64,000 bases of DNA from the NCBI GenBank assembly GCA_949987565.1, contig OX465105.1, positions 3,480,496 to 3,544,495 of the forward strand, read 5' to 3'. A model generated the notes under the pieces. The model was given only the letters and a program-made list of their open reading frames with translations. It was not told where the DNA came from and did not search any database. Numbering within the stretch: the first letter of the stretch is position 1; each line of letters starts with the position of its first letter. Source of the stretch: Luidia sarsii (lineage: Eukaryota; Echinodermata; Asteroidea; Paxillosida; Luidiidae). The position numbers and the translations under genes were made by a program. Positions 32,195 to 43,540 of the stretch are shown here, piece after piece.

Positions 32195-32974
32195 CAGAGG
32201 CAGTCTTTACCTAACGTTTTCTTTACAGCTTTTTCAATTATAGCCTCATGTCATCAATAAAGAATGTGTCTACACTTCAACTGACTCAATATAGGCAAAT
32301 AATTACCAGAAGACAGATAGTCCTTGCTGATCCACTCCATGAAGCCCAGATCTCTCATGTCTTCTGCCAGGTTCCTCAGCTCCTGGCTGCTGAAGTTCTT
32401 GTTGGTAAGTCAGACTGGGCCATTGTCTGGTACTTTCACCGCCTTCATTCAATTTATCACGACACTGCACTCTATTTGATTTGCCTGCCCTCAGGAGGCA
32501 GTGTCGTGATAAAAGAGGTGAAAGTAGAGAGGTAGAGGCAGAGGCAGAGGGGGAGACAAAGGACACAGAGGGGACAGGGAGGGGAGGAGGTGAAGGGGGA
32601 GGCAGCAAAAGAGATCAGTCTAGAGGGGGAGGCAGAGGGGGAGGCAGAGAGGGAGGCAGAGAGGGAGGCAGAGAAGGAGGCAGAGGGAGGCAGAGGGGGG
32701 CCAGAGAGGGAGGCAGAAGGGGAGGTAGAGAGGGAGGCAGAGAGGGAGGCAGAGGGGGAGGCAGAGGGGGAGGCAGAGGGGGAGGCAGAGGGGGAGCCAG
32801 AGGGGGGTGAAAGTAGAGAGGAGAGACAAAGGACACAGAGGGAACAGGGAGGGGAGGAGGTGGAGGGGGAGGCAGCAAAAGAGATCAGTCTAGAGGGGGA
32901 GGCAGAGGGGGAAGCAGAGGGGAGGCAGAGACAAGCCAGACGGGAGCTAGAGGGGAGACAAATGGGGAGACCCT
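32195..32974. repeat. Array unit 13 with a local inversion
   Basis: In the core, TTATCACGACACTGC (32454-32468) faces GCAGTGTCGTGATAA (32499-32513), enclosing inverted core tail sequence. A ~50-bp piece has therefore flipped. The spacer repeats the motif GAGGTGAAAGTAGAGA twice more, indicating internal duplication. Confidence 0.85.
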
Positions 32975-33464
32975 CAGGGGGCGATGTATGGATCATCAAA
33001 TCTATGATGAAGCCGGCGAAAGTACCAGACAATGGCCCAGTCTGACTTCCCAACAAGAACTTCAGCAGCCAGGAGCTGAGGAATCTGGCAGAAGACATGA
33101 GAGACCTGAGGGGGAGGAGGGGGAGGAGGTGGAGGCAGCAAAAGAGAGCAGTCTAGAGGGGAGGCAAAGGGGGAGGCAGAGGGGGGGCCAGAGAGGGAGC
33201 CAGAGAGGGAGCCAGAGGGGAGCCAGAGTGGGAGGTAGGAGGGAGCCAGAGGTGGAGCCAGAGTGGGAGGCAGAGAGGGAGCCAGAGGGGGAGCCAGAGG
33301 GGAGGCAGAGACAAGCCAGATGGGGAGACAAATGGGGAGGTAGATAGGGAGGCACAGGGGAGGTACAGGGCAGCCAGAGGGGAGACAGATGGGGAGAAAG
33401 AGGGGGAGACTCAGAGGGAGGCAGAGGGTGAGGAAGACGGAAGGCAGAGGCACTGGCAGATGGA
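32975..33464. repeat. Inverted partial core (subtype 2) and spacer
   Basis: At 32975-33110 the core lies in the opposite orientation to all others: GATCATCAAATCTATGATGA, AAAGTACCAGACAATGGCCC, AACTTCAGCAGCCAGGAGCT. It ends inside the spacer without the normal borders, so a recombination or gene-conversion event inserted it. Confidence 0.85.
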
Positions 33465-33934
33465 GAGGCAGTCCTTACATACAGTTTTCTTCACAATTTT
33501 TCCAATTATAGCTGCATGTAATAAATAAAGAATGTGTCTTCACTTCAACTGACTCAATATAGGCAAATAATTACCAGAAGACAGATAGTCCTTGCTGATC
33601 CACTCCATGAAGGCCAGGTCTCTCATGTCTTCTGCAAGGTTCCTCAGCTCCTGGCTGCTGAAGTTCTCGTTGGGAAGTCAAACTGGGCCATTGTCTGCTA
33701 CTTTCGCCGCCTTCATCATTCGATTGTTGGTCCCAACATTGCCTCCTGAGGGCAGGAAAATCAAATAGAGTGGTGTCGTGATAAAAGAAGAGGTGAAAGT
33801 AGAGAGGTAGAGGCAGAAGGAGAGGAAGAGAGGAGGCAGAGGGGAGGCAGAGGGAGGAGGCAGAGGGGGAGGCAGAGGGAGGAGGCAGAGGGGGAGGCAG
33901 AGAGGGTGGCATATGCAGAGGCAGATGGAGAGGC
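33465..33934. repeat. Array unit 14 (copy of unit 5)
   Basis: From within the core onward it matches 22450-22825 at an offset of 11108. Before that point it resembles other units, so the duplication border lies in the core (about 33560). Confidence 0.92.
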
Positions 33935-34453
33935 AGAGGCAGTCTTTACCTAACGTTTTCTTTACAGTATTTCCAATTATAGCCTCATGTCATCAATAAA
34001 GAATGTGTCTGAACTTCAACTGATTCAATATAGGCAAATAATTACCAGAAGACAGATAGTCCTTGCTGATCCACTCCATGAAGCTCAGATCTCTCATGAC
34101 TTCTGTCAGGTTCCTCAGCTCCTGGCTGCTGAAGTTCTTGTTGGGAAGTCAGACTGGGCCATTGTCTGGTACTTTTGCCGCCTTCATCATTCAATTGTTG
34201 GTCCCAACATTGCCTCCTGAGGGCAGGTAAATCAAATTGAGTGCAGTGTCGTGATAAACGAGGTGAAAGTAGAGAGATAGAGGCAGAGGGAGAGGAAGAG
34301 GGAAGGCAGAGAGGAGGCAGCGAGGGAGGCAGAGGGGGAGGCAGATGGGGAGGCAGATGAGGGAGGCAGATGGGGGAGGCAGAGGGGGAGGCAGAGGGGA
34401 GGCAGAGGGGAGGCAGAGGGGGAGGCAAAGGGGGAGGCAGAGATAAGCAGAGA
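33935..34453. repeat. Array unit 15 (copy of unit 6)
   Basis: Matches 22826-23345 at an offset of 11108 with no indel that I can see. Confidence 0.92.
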
Positions 34454-35278
34454 CGTTTAAGAGAAAAAAAGCTTTTAAAATGTTGACATCGACTCGGATA
34501 CATTTCCATCACTTGTGCTTAGCAACCAATACCTTATCTTGTTCGTATGGCGGTATAATCTTCAGGACATTTGGGTAAGCATCCAATATACACTTATAGA
34601 ATCTCACAGAACCGACACCCCACTAATTAAATCATTATTCAAAATCTGATAATTACAGTTAATTTTAAATGTTTATAATGATCGCTTCATAAGAACACAG
34701 AAACAGACTTGAACAAAAACATTCATTTAGACAGAGTTCGGAGGTTCTGATCTTGCAATGCAAATCATCAGGAAACACCGACGACCGTGAATAAAACTGA
34801 CTAAAAATCCCTCTAAATATGGCTTCAGAAAACAGTGACGGAAGAACGATGGGCAAAGTACTGTACATGTACATGTACGTACAAATGTACGAGTCACAGA
34901 GGTTCGAAGCAAGCACAAACTGTGAAGCACCGTGCGCATTGCGCACGTGCTGTAAAAAAACATGGCCGCATAGCAACACAGAGGCCTTTGTTTACAAGTT
35001 ACGACCTTGGATACTTCATATGAATGAGGCCGTTTGACCTTTCTCGGCCCATATTTAGATACTACAAGCCACCAGCTTCCAAATGATACCAAAAGCAGGT
35101 ATATGGGAGTGTAACAGTTGCAGTTCGGAGAGGGGCAAAATGTTGCAAATAACGCACCACCGCAAAAACAGAAAGACACACGCAGGACAAAAGAGACGGC
35201 AAAAACCTTCAATTTGACTATTTGATAACGCAAAATGAACTTAGGACTCTTATGTATTCACCCCCTGAGGGTCAGGAA
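34454..35278. other. 0.8-kb non-array segment (right copy)
   Basis: Copy of 23346-24170. One visible change is CATGGCCGCATAG in place of CATGGCTGCATAG. The same unrecognised minus-strand frame (34727-35233, 168 codons) is kept. Confidence 0.55.
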
Positions 35279-36620
35279 AATCAAAAAGAGTGCAGTGTCA
35301 TGATAAAGGAAGAGGTGAAAGTAGAGAGGGGAGGCAGAGGGGGAGACAAAGGACACAGAGGGGAGAGGGAGGGGAGGAGGTGGGGGAGGCAGCGAAAGAG
35401 AGCAGTCTAGAGGGGGAGGCAGAGAGGGAGGCAGAGAGGGAGGCAGAGGGGGAGGCAGAGAGGGAGGCAGAGTGGGAGGCAGAGTGGGAGGCAGAGTGGT
35501 AGTAGAGAGGGAGGCAGAGTGGTAGGTAGAGAGGGAGGCAGAGAGGGAGGCAGAGAGGGAGGCAGAGAGGGAGGCAGAGAGGGAGGCAGAGAGGGAGGCA
35601 GAGGGAAAGCCAGAGAGGAGCCAGAGTGGGAGGTAGAGAGGGAGGCAGAGTGGTAGGTAGAGAGGGAGGCAGAGAGGGAGGCAGAGAGGGAGGCAGAGAG
35701 GGAGGCAGAGGGAAAGCCAGAGAGGAGCCAGAGTGGGAGGTAGAGAGGGAGGCAGAGAGGGAGGCAGAGAGGGAGGCAGAGAGGGAGGCAGAGGGGGAGG
35801 CAGAGGGGGAGGCAGAGGGGGAGGCAGAGAGGGAGGCAGAGAGGGAGGCAGAGAGGGAGGCAGAGAGGGAGGCAGAGGGGGAGGCAGAGGGGAGCCAGAG
35901 GGGGAGGTAGAGAGGGAGGCAGAGGGGGAGGTAGAGAGGGAGGCAGAGAGGGAGGTAGAGAGGGAGGCAGAGAGGGAGGCAGAGGGGGAGGCAGAGAGGG
36001 AGGCAGAGGGGGAGGCAGAGGGGAGCCAGAAGGGGAGGCAGAGAGGGAGCCAGAGTGGTAGGTAGAGAGGGAGGCAGAGAGGGAGGCAGAGAGGGAGGAA
36101 GAGGGGGAGGCAGAGTGGTAGGTAGAGAGGGAGGCAGAGAGGGAGGCAGAGAGGGAGGCAGAGAGGGAGGCAGAGAGGGAGGCAGAGAGGGAGGCAGAGA
36201 GGGAGGCAGAGGGGGAGGCAGAGAGGGAGGCAGAGGGGGAGGCAGAGAGGGAGGCAGAAGGGGAGGCAGAGAGGGAGGCAGAGAGGGAGGCAGAGAGGGA
36301 GGCAGAGGGGGAGGCAGAGAGGGAGGCAGAGAGGGAGGCAGAGAGGGAGGCAGAGAGTGAGGCAGAGGGGGAGGCAGAGAGGGAGGCAGAGAGGGAGGCA
36401 GAGAGGGAGGCAGAGGGAGAGCCAGAGAGGAGCCAGAGTGGGAGGTAGAGAGGGAGGCAGCGGGACAAGCCAGACGGGAGCTAGAGGGGAGACAAATGGG
36501 GAGGTAGATAGGGAGGCACAGGGAAGGCACAGGGGAGCCAGAGGGGGGACAGATCGGGAGAAAGAGGGGGAGACTCAGAGGGAGGCAGAGAGTGAGGAAG
36601 ACGGAAGGCAGAGGCACTGG
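35279..36620. repeat. 12-bp GA minisatellite, right copy
   Basis: Copy of 24171-25500 with one extra 12-base unit (the offset rises from 11108 to 11120). Confidence 0.95.
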
Positions 36621-36831
36621 CAGATGGAGAGGCAGTCCTTACATAAAGTTTTCTTCACAGTTTTTCCAATTATAGCTGCATATAATAAATAATGTGTCTT
36701 CACTTCAACTGACTCAATATAGGCAAATAATTACCAGAAGACAGATAGTCCTTGCTGATCCACTCCATGAAGCTCAGGTCTCTCATGTCTTCTGCAAGGT
36801 TCCTCAGCTCCTGGCTGCTGAAGTTCTTGTT
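36621..36831. repeat. Array unit 16, core cut by the PLE (copy of unit 7)
   Basis: Same truncation point (GCTGAAGTTCTTGTT). A 4-base loss in the A-rich stretch (ATAATAAATAATGTGTC) lowers the offset to 11116. Confidence 0.92.
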
Positions 36832-37198
36832 TGTGAAAATGATGGTGTAATCCCATTCAGTGACACCGCCTCTCTGTTGACCCGTGGAACAAAAAATGTA
36901 CGAGACACTTTAAGACCACTTGACGTGTTCTTTGCTATATTCCAGGGGGGTAGTCAATTTAACCATAAAGCAAGAACCTTGCAATATGCGTCGACTGGGT
37001 TGGGCTAATATAGCAGGCCATAAGATCGGAAGGTGCTCTCATGGAAGGAGACTAGGGACGCTTCGCAGCTCCCATGGTGTCGCAATAACATGTTTTCATG
37101 CCATCTGGGCAATCATCAGTTGCGGTGGTGATCTTGGCAGATCAGTGTGTCTCATGGTTGGGGTGCCAAATAGGGGTAGGTTTGAGTGACCGGGTTGG

Positions 37199-37501
37199 TT
37201 ATTCTTGGGTGATTTGTTCCTCGAGTAAGGAGAGCAGAGTGTCCAGGGTTTCATCTGGTTCCTCAACGAAACCAGAATCTTCTGGGACGGGGTTTCTCTT
37301 GGGCTTGGGAAGTTTTGCCCATACGATCATTTCCGGTATGTTTTTGGCTTTTTTGTAAGCAATGAGGGGTGGTTTTGGGAAGATATCCCTGAGTTGTTCA
37401 TTGCTTTGGATGAGGTGCCAATTCCTGTTGACTGCTTGTTTCAAATCACGGTGGTTAATTGCCGGATTATAGGTGGTGCTAAACACCAGGGGTTGTTCCA
37501 T
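37199..37501 (-). pseudogene. PLE reverse transcriptase, C-terminal segment (copy 2)
   Basis: Identical in translation to 26083-26385: post-RT region ending without cysteine linker or GIY-YIG nuclease. Confidence 0.75.
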
Positions 37502-38166
37502 TGTTCGGGTGTCGGGTTGCGGTTTGTGAACCAGGTTGGATCGGTTGGTGGGAGATACTTCGAGTAGCCTCTTTGGAGAAGTTTTTGTGAGAAGTTTTTG
37601 ACCGTTTCTTCGAAATCTTCAGTATTGTTTGTATTCCTTGCATATCGGAGACATTCTCCGTAGATGAATGCGTTGAATACATGGGGTGGGTGGGAAGACA
37701 TTCGATGTAGGTATTGGTATGTTTCCGTGGGTTTTCGGTAGACTTTGGTGTCTAGTATATCCGTTGAATGGAAACGATTACCTTTGAAAATGGTGAGGTC
37801 AAGGTAGTTGATGGAGGTGAGGGAGGCTTCGTAGGTGAATTTTAGGGTAGGGTGGGTTTGGTTCAGCTGGTTGATGAAGTTTTGGAATTCCTCAAGATTG
37901 CCGTCGTAGATGACAAGTATGTCATCTCGGTATCGCCACCAGGTTAGGATGTGTTCCGCTTGTTCAAGAATTTTCTTTTCGAAATCGTATAGGGTGATAT
38001 CACAAATTTCGGGGCTCGCTGTGGAGCCCATTGCACAACCGATTTGCTGGAGAAAGAATCTGTTCCCAAATTGGAAACAATTTCTTCCCAAGATTAATTC
38101 CAGTAGTTCTCGGATGTAGTTGGTGGGTGGTTTTGTGATACCATAGGTGTGACTGGTTAGGTCGAA
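37441..38166 (-). pseudogene. PLE reverse transcriptase, palm/thumb segment (copy 2)
   Basis: Same MGSTASPEI and YRDD motifs and the same frame borders as copy 1. No difference in translation that I can see. Confidence 0.85.
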
Positions 38167-39169
38167 TCGCTTCTTCTTGGTGGATGTTTGTGTACATGGA
38201 AACTACATCAATACTAGTGATCAGAACATTGGAGGGAAAGGTTTTCTCTTCTAGTTTCCGCAGGATGTCTGCTGTATCGCGGACATAGGTTGGTTGAGCG
38301 GTAACTATCGGTAAGAGAAAGTAGTCAATGTATTCTGAGATTTTGGCCGTTGGACTTGAGCATCCACTGATAATTGGTCGCCCGACGAAAGGTTGCCAAG
38401 TTGGGGGCTGTTTGTGTATTTTCGGTAGAAAATACATTGTTGGGCAGTCACAGTGGTATTTGAGTGGGTCCAGGTAGGCCAGGGTGTGGCGGTCGATGTA
38501 GTTTTGGTTGTACATTTTAGTCAGGGTGTAATGGACCATACTGATGGTCGCGGGGGTTATGTCCTGACTTAGTTCCAAGTAGTGTTTGGATTCGAGGTGT
38601 TTAAATCCGACAGATCGGTAGTCAGATTGGTTGAGTATGCAGATTCCTCTACCCTTGTCATATGGTTTGATGACGATTTCGGGGTTGTTTTTGAGGTTGC
38701 GGAGTGTGGTGGTTTCTAACCTTGTCATATTCCTCTTCTGATTTCTCAGACGGATATGGGCTAGTTCGGCTTTTGTGGCTTCCAAATAGTTGTTGAGCGT
38801 ATTGCTCTGAGTGGTTTTTGGATGCCAGGTGGAGGGTGGTTTGAACGGGTGGTTCAGGGGTGGTTTGTGGTGCATAATGTATGCGGTTCGCATCCGTTTT
38901 TCGAATGTGGTGATAGCACTCAGTAGAGTAGATCTGGTTGGTTTAGCTGGAGTTGGAACATAACTTAGACCTTTTCCTAATGCAATTTTCTCGACTGGAG
39001 AAAGAGTTACATTGGATAGGTTGGTTATGAATTGTTCGCTGTCCTCCGCTAAACTAGTCATTAGACTTGTAGGTTGGGTGCTCAGGTTAGAGCTGTGGCG
39101 GGAGAAGGTTTTGCCTTTGGTGGAGTTCCGTGATTGTTTGCTCGATTTGTGGAATTTTCGTTTTGCCAT
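38156..39169 (-). pseudogene. PLE reverse transcriptase, N-terminal segment (copy 2)
   Basis: Same LPKIHK, GRPIISG and SIDVVSMYTNI motifs as copy 1, with one leucine-to-arginine change upstream of the catalytic aspartate motif. The same frameshift follows EEAI. Confidence 0.87.
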
Positions 39170-39321
39170 AGTTGGTGGGTGTTATAACAATATGATTCCC
39201 TTATTGTGGGAGGATATATTGCAAAACTGGAGATTGGCTTTAAACGACCGTTGTCTTTGTCTCTTTTTTGGCAATGTGGTGGTCCTGAAAAGGACCGGTT
39301 GTTTGTCACAGGGGTGGCTCC

Positions 39322-39789
39322 TCAAGCGTCTCTTTTCCTCTTATTTCCTCTTGACCTTACGGCCGAGAAGGAGTGGAAGAGGCCGATGGCTGTCGAGTGT
39401 TCCCTTGGATTGGTGAACCTGTCGCTGATCTTGATCCTGGCGGCCCGCTGGGTTGTCTCTATTTTTTCTTGAATGTCTGCCGCCTGGAAGACGTATTCCT
39501 CCCTGGTTAATTTCAGGAAGAGTCGGGAGACCTTGGTATTTGCGGCTTCCAAAGTCTTAAAAAAAGAGGACCGGTACTGGAAGCCGCGGTGAGGTTGGGG
39601 CGGTCTCGCCGAACTCCTGAGATATGCGGGGGTTGTTTGCTTTTCGACAGCCTGTGATAGGCCCCGCAATTGGTGTTTTATGTGAGATTTGGCCTCCGCT
39701 AGTTGCCTAACGGAGAAACCAAGATCCCGCACAAATTTGAAGTCCTCGTCTGAGAGACGAGGTCTTCGAGAGTCCGTTTGCGGGGCTTG
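39322..39789 (-). CDS. Upstream reading frame of the PLE (copy 2)
   Basis: As 28206-28673, with a few substitutions (for example PPQPHRGFQYRSS for PPHPHRGFQYWSS). It also runs into the adjoining core, to a methionine at 39867. Keeping the frame open in both copies is expected if the duplication is recent and says little about function. Confidence 0.5.
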   Translation of the reverse strand, partial: QAPQTDSRRPRLSDEDFKFVRDLGFSVRQLAEAKSHIKHQLRGLSQAVEKQTTPAYLRSSARPPQPHRGFQYRSSFFKTLEAANTKVSRLFLKLTREEYVFQAADIQEKIETTQRAARIKISDRFTNPREHSTAIGLFHSFSAVRSRGNKRKRDA

Positions 39790-40324
39790 AATGTGTCTAA
39801 ACTTCAACTGACTCAATATAGGCAAAAAATTACCAGAAGACAGATAGTCCTTGCTGATCCACTCCATGAAGCTCAGGTCTCACGTGTCTTCTGCAAGGTT
39901 CCTCAGCTCCTGGCTGCTGAAGTTCTTGTTGGTAAGTCAGACTGGGCCATTGTCTGGTACTTTCGCCACCTTCATTCAATTGTTGGTCCCAACATTGCCT
40001 CCTGATGGCAGGAAAATCAAATATAGTGCAGTGTCGTGATAAAAGAGGTGAAAGTAGAGAGGTAGAGGCAGAGGTTGAGGACGAGGGAAGGCAGAGAGGA
40101 GGCAGCAAGGGAGGCAGATGGGGGAGGCAGAGGGGAGGTAGAGGGGGAGGTAGAGGGGGAGGTAGAGGGGGAGGTCTACTGAGGACAAATGGGGAGGTAG
40201 ATAGGGAGGCACAGGGGAGGCACAGGACAGCCAGAGGGGAGACAGATGGAGAGAAAGAGGGGGAGACTCAGAGGGAGGCAGAGAGTGAGGAAGACGGGAG
40301 GCAGAGGCACTGGCAGATGGAGAG
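39790..40324. repeat. Array unit 17
   Basis: Core subtype 1 with CACGTGTCTTCTGCAAGG and GGCCATTGTCTGGTAC. Its left part matches unit 8 and then diverges. The spacer is a mixture. Confidence 0.9.
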
Positions 40325-41054
40325 GCAGTCCTTACCTAACGTTTTCTTCACAATTTTTCCATTTATAGCTTATAGTAGTAAATAAAGAATGTGTCTAAAC
40401 TTCAACTGATTCAATATAGGCAAATAATTACCAGACAGATAGTCCTTGCTGATCCACTCCATGAAGGCCAGGTCTCTCATGTCTTCTGCAAGGTTCCTCA
40501 GCTCCTGGCTGCTGAACTTCTTGTTGGGAAGTCAGACTGGGCCACTGTCTGGTACTTTCAACGCCTTCATCATTCAATTGTTGGTCCCAACATAGCCTCC
40601 TGAGGGCAGGAAAATCAAATAGAGTGCAGTGTCGTGATAAGAGAGGTGAAAGTAGAGAGGTAGAGGCAGAGAGGAGGCAGATGGGGAGGCAGAGTAGAGG
40701 CAGAGGGGGGGGGGCAGAGAAGGACGCAGACGGGGACGCAGACGGGGACGCAGACGGGGAGGTAGAGGGGGAGGTAGAGGGGGAGGTAGAGGGGGAGGTA
40801 GAGGGGGAGGTAGAGCGGGAGGTAGAGGGGGAGGTAGAAGGGGAGGTAGAGAGGGAGGTAAAGGGGAGGCAGATGGGGAGGCAGATGGGGAGGCAGAGTG
40901 GAGGCAGGTGGGGTGGGCAGAAGGGGACGCAGACGGGGAGGCAGAGGGGGAGGTCGAGGGGGAGGTAGAGGGGAGGTAGAGGGGAGGAAGAGGGGGGAAG
41001 AGGAGAGGCAGAGGGGGAGGCAGATGGGGAGGTAGAGGGGGAGGCAGGGGAAGA
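40325..41054. repeat. Array unit 18
   Basis: Core with a 4-base loss (ATTACCAGACAGATAG). The spacer has GGGGACGCAGAC and GAGGGGGAGGTA units and a 9-G run at about 40698. Confidence 0.9.
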
Positions 41055-41799
41055 GGCAGTCCTTAACTAAAGTTATCTGCACTGTTTTTCCTATCATAGT
41101 TTATGTAATGAATGAAGAATGTGTCTATGTACACTTTAACTGATTCAATATAGGCAAATAATTACCACTTTTTGATCCACTCCATGAAGCTCAGGTCTCT
41201 CATGTCTTCTGCAAGGTTCCTCAGCTCCTGGCTGCTGAAGTTCTTGTTGGTAAGTCAGACTAGGCCATTGTCTCGCCGCATTCATCATACAATTGTTGGT
41301 CCCAACATTACCTCCTGAGGGCAGGAAAATCAAATAGAGTGGTGTCGTGATAAAAGAAAACGTGAAAGTAGAGAGGTAGAGGCAGAGGGAGAGGAAGAAG
41401 GAAGGCAGAGAGAAGGCAGAGAGGAGGCAGAGAGGAGGCAGAGAGGAGGCAGAAAGGAGGCAGAGAGGAGGCAGAAAGGAGGCAGAGAGGAGGCAGAAAG
41501 GAGGCAGAGAGGAAGCAGATAGGAGGCAGAGGGGGAGGCAGAGGGGGAGGCAGAGGGGAGGCAGAGAGGAGGCAGAAAGGAGGCAGAGAGGAGGCAGAAA
41601 GGAGGCAGAGAGGAAGCAGATAGGAGGCAGAGGGGGAGGCAGAGGGGGAGGCAGAGGGGAGGCAGAGAGGAGGCAGAGAGGAGGCAGAGAGGAGGCAGAA
41701 AGGAGGCAGAGAGGAAGCAGATAGGAGGCAGAGGGGGAGGCAGAGGGGGAGGCAGAGGGGAGGCAGAGTGGGAGGCAGAGAGAGTGGCAGATGCAGAGT
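41055..41799. repeat. Array unit 19 (short-core type) with 11-bp spacer
   Basis: The core lacks the AGACAGATAGTCCTTGC segment and reads ATTACCACTTTTTGATCC, like the terminal copy at 43.5 kb. On the minus strand this gives WIKK followed directly by a GTAATT donor-like site. The spacer is GGAGGCAGAGA/GGAGGCAGAAA. Confidence 0.9.
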
Positions 41800-42384
41800 C
41801 AGAGGCAGTCTTTACGTAACGTTTTCTTTACAGCTTTTCCAATTATAGCCTCATGTCATCAATAAAGAATGTGTCTACCAGAAGAGATAGTCCTTGCTGA
41901 TCCACTCCATGAAGGCCAGGTATCTCATGTCTTCTGCAAGTTTCCTTAGCTCCTGGCTGATGAACTTCTTGTTGGGAAGTCAGACTGGGCCACTGTCTGG
42001 TACTTTCAACGCCTTCATCATTCAATTGTTGGTCCCAACATAGCCTCCTGGGGGCAGGAAAATCAAATAGAGTGCAGTGTCGTGATAAAAGAGGTGAAAG
42101 TAGAGAGGTAGAGGCAGAGGTAGAGGAAGAGGGAAGGCAGAGAGGAGGGAGATGGGGAGGCAGAGGGGCCGCAGACGGGGAGGTAGAGGGGGGGGAAGAG
42201 GGGAGGAAGAGGGGGAGGTAAAGAAGAGGCAGATGGGGAGGCAGAGTGGAGGCAGGTGGGGGGCAGAAGGGGACGCAGACGGGGAGGTAGAGGGGGAGGA
42301 AGAGGGGAAGAATAGGGGGAGGTAGTGGGGGAGGTAGTGGGGGAGGTAGAGGGGAGGTAGAGGGGGAGGCAGGGGAAGAGGCAG
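41800..42384. repeat. Array unit 20
   Basis: Core with the ACTTCAACTGATTCAATATA segment deleted (GTGTCTACCAGAAGAGATAG). Short GA spacer with GTAGTGGGGGAG units. Confidence 0.9.
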
Positions 42385-42859
42385 TCCTTATCTAAAGTTA
42401 TCTGCACTGTTTTTCCTATCAAAGTTTATGTAATGAATGAAGAATGTGTCTACACTTCAACTGATTCAATATAGGCAAATAATTACCACTTTTTGATCCA
42501 CTCCATGAAGCTCAGGTCTCTCATGTCTTCTGTCAGGTTCCTCAGCTCCTGGCTGCTGAAGTTCTTGTTGGTAAGTCAGACTAGTCCATTGTCTCGCCGC
42601 ATTCATCATACAATTGTTGGTCCCAACATTACCTCCTGAGGGCAGGAAAATCAAATAGAGTGGTGTCGTGATAAAAGAAGAGGTGAAAGTAGAGAGGTAG
42701 AGGCAGAGGGAGAGGAAGAAGGAAGGCTGAGAGGAGGCAGAGAGGAGGCAGAGAGGAGGCAGAGAGGAGGCAGAGAGGAGGCAGAGAGGAGGCAGAGAGG
42801 AGGCAGAGAGGAGGCAGAGGGGAGGCAGAGAGGAAGCAGAGGGTGTGGCATATGCAGAG
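42385..42859. repeat. Array unit 21 (short-core type)
   Basis: Near copy of the unit-19 core (ATTACCACTTTTTGATCC, CATACAATTGTTGG), followed by a short 11-bp spacer. Confidence 0.9.
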
Positions 42860-43434
42860 TCAGAGGCAGTCTTTACCTAACATTTTCTTTACAGCTTTTC
42901 CAATTATAGCCTCATGTCATCAATAAAGAATGTGTCTACACTTTGACTGATTGAAAATAGGCAAAGAATTACCAGAAGACAGATAGTCCTTGCTGATCCA
43001 CTCCATGAAGGCCAGGTATCTCATGTCTTCTGCAAGGTTCCTTAGCTCCTGGCTGCTGAAGTTCTTGTTGGTAAGTCAGACTGGGCCATTGTCTGGAACT
43101 TTCACCGCCTTCATCTTTCGATAGTTGGTCCCAACATTGCCTCCTGAGGGCAGGTAAATCAAATAGAGTGCAGTGTCGTGATAAAAGAAGTGAAAGTAGA
43201 GAGGTAGAGGCAGAGGGAGAGGAAGAAGGAAAGCAGAGGGGAGACAGAGAGGGAAGTAGAGGGGGAGGCAGAGTGGAGGCAGATGGGGGAGGCAGAGGGG
43301 GAGGCAGAGGGGGAGGCAGAGGGGGAGGCAGAGGGGGAGGCAGAGGGGGAGGCAGAGGGGGAGGCAGAGGGGGACGCAGAGTGGGAGGTAGAGGAGAGGC
43401 AGAGGGGGAGGCAGGGGAAGATGGAGAGGCAGTC
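42860..43434. repeat. Array unit 22
   Basis: Core subtype 1 (long core) followed by GGAGGCAGAGGG 12-base units (about 43285-43375). Confidence 0.9.
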
Positions 43435-43540
43435 CTTATCTAAAGTTATCTGCACAGTTTTTCCTATCATAGCTTATGTAATGAATGAAGAATGTGTCTA
43501 CACTTCAACTGACTCAATACATGTATAGGCAAATAATTAC

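Larger units (their letters stand above)
36832..39789 (-). mobile_element. Penelope-like retroelement without visible endonuclease, copy 2
   Basis: Second copy of 25716-28673. It keeps the same reading-frame breaks and the same junctions with array cores, so it arose by segmental duplication, not by a second retrotransposition. Visible differences are few: L to R in TYVRDTADI, a few changes near 39237-39315, and GGTTGGGGCGG for GGGTGGGGCGG. Confidence 0.85.
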
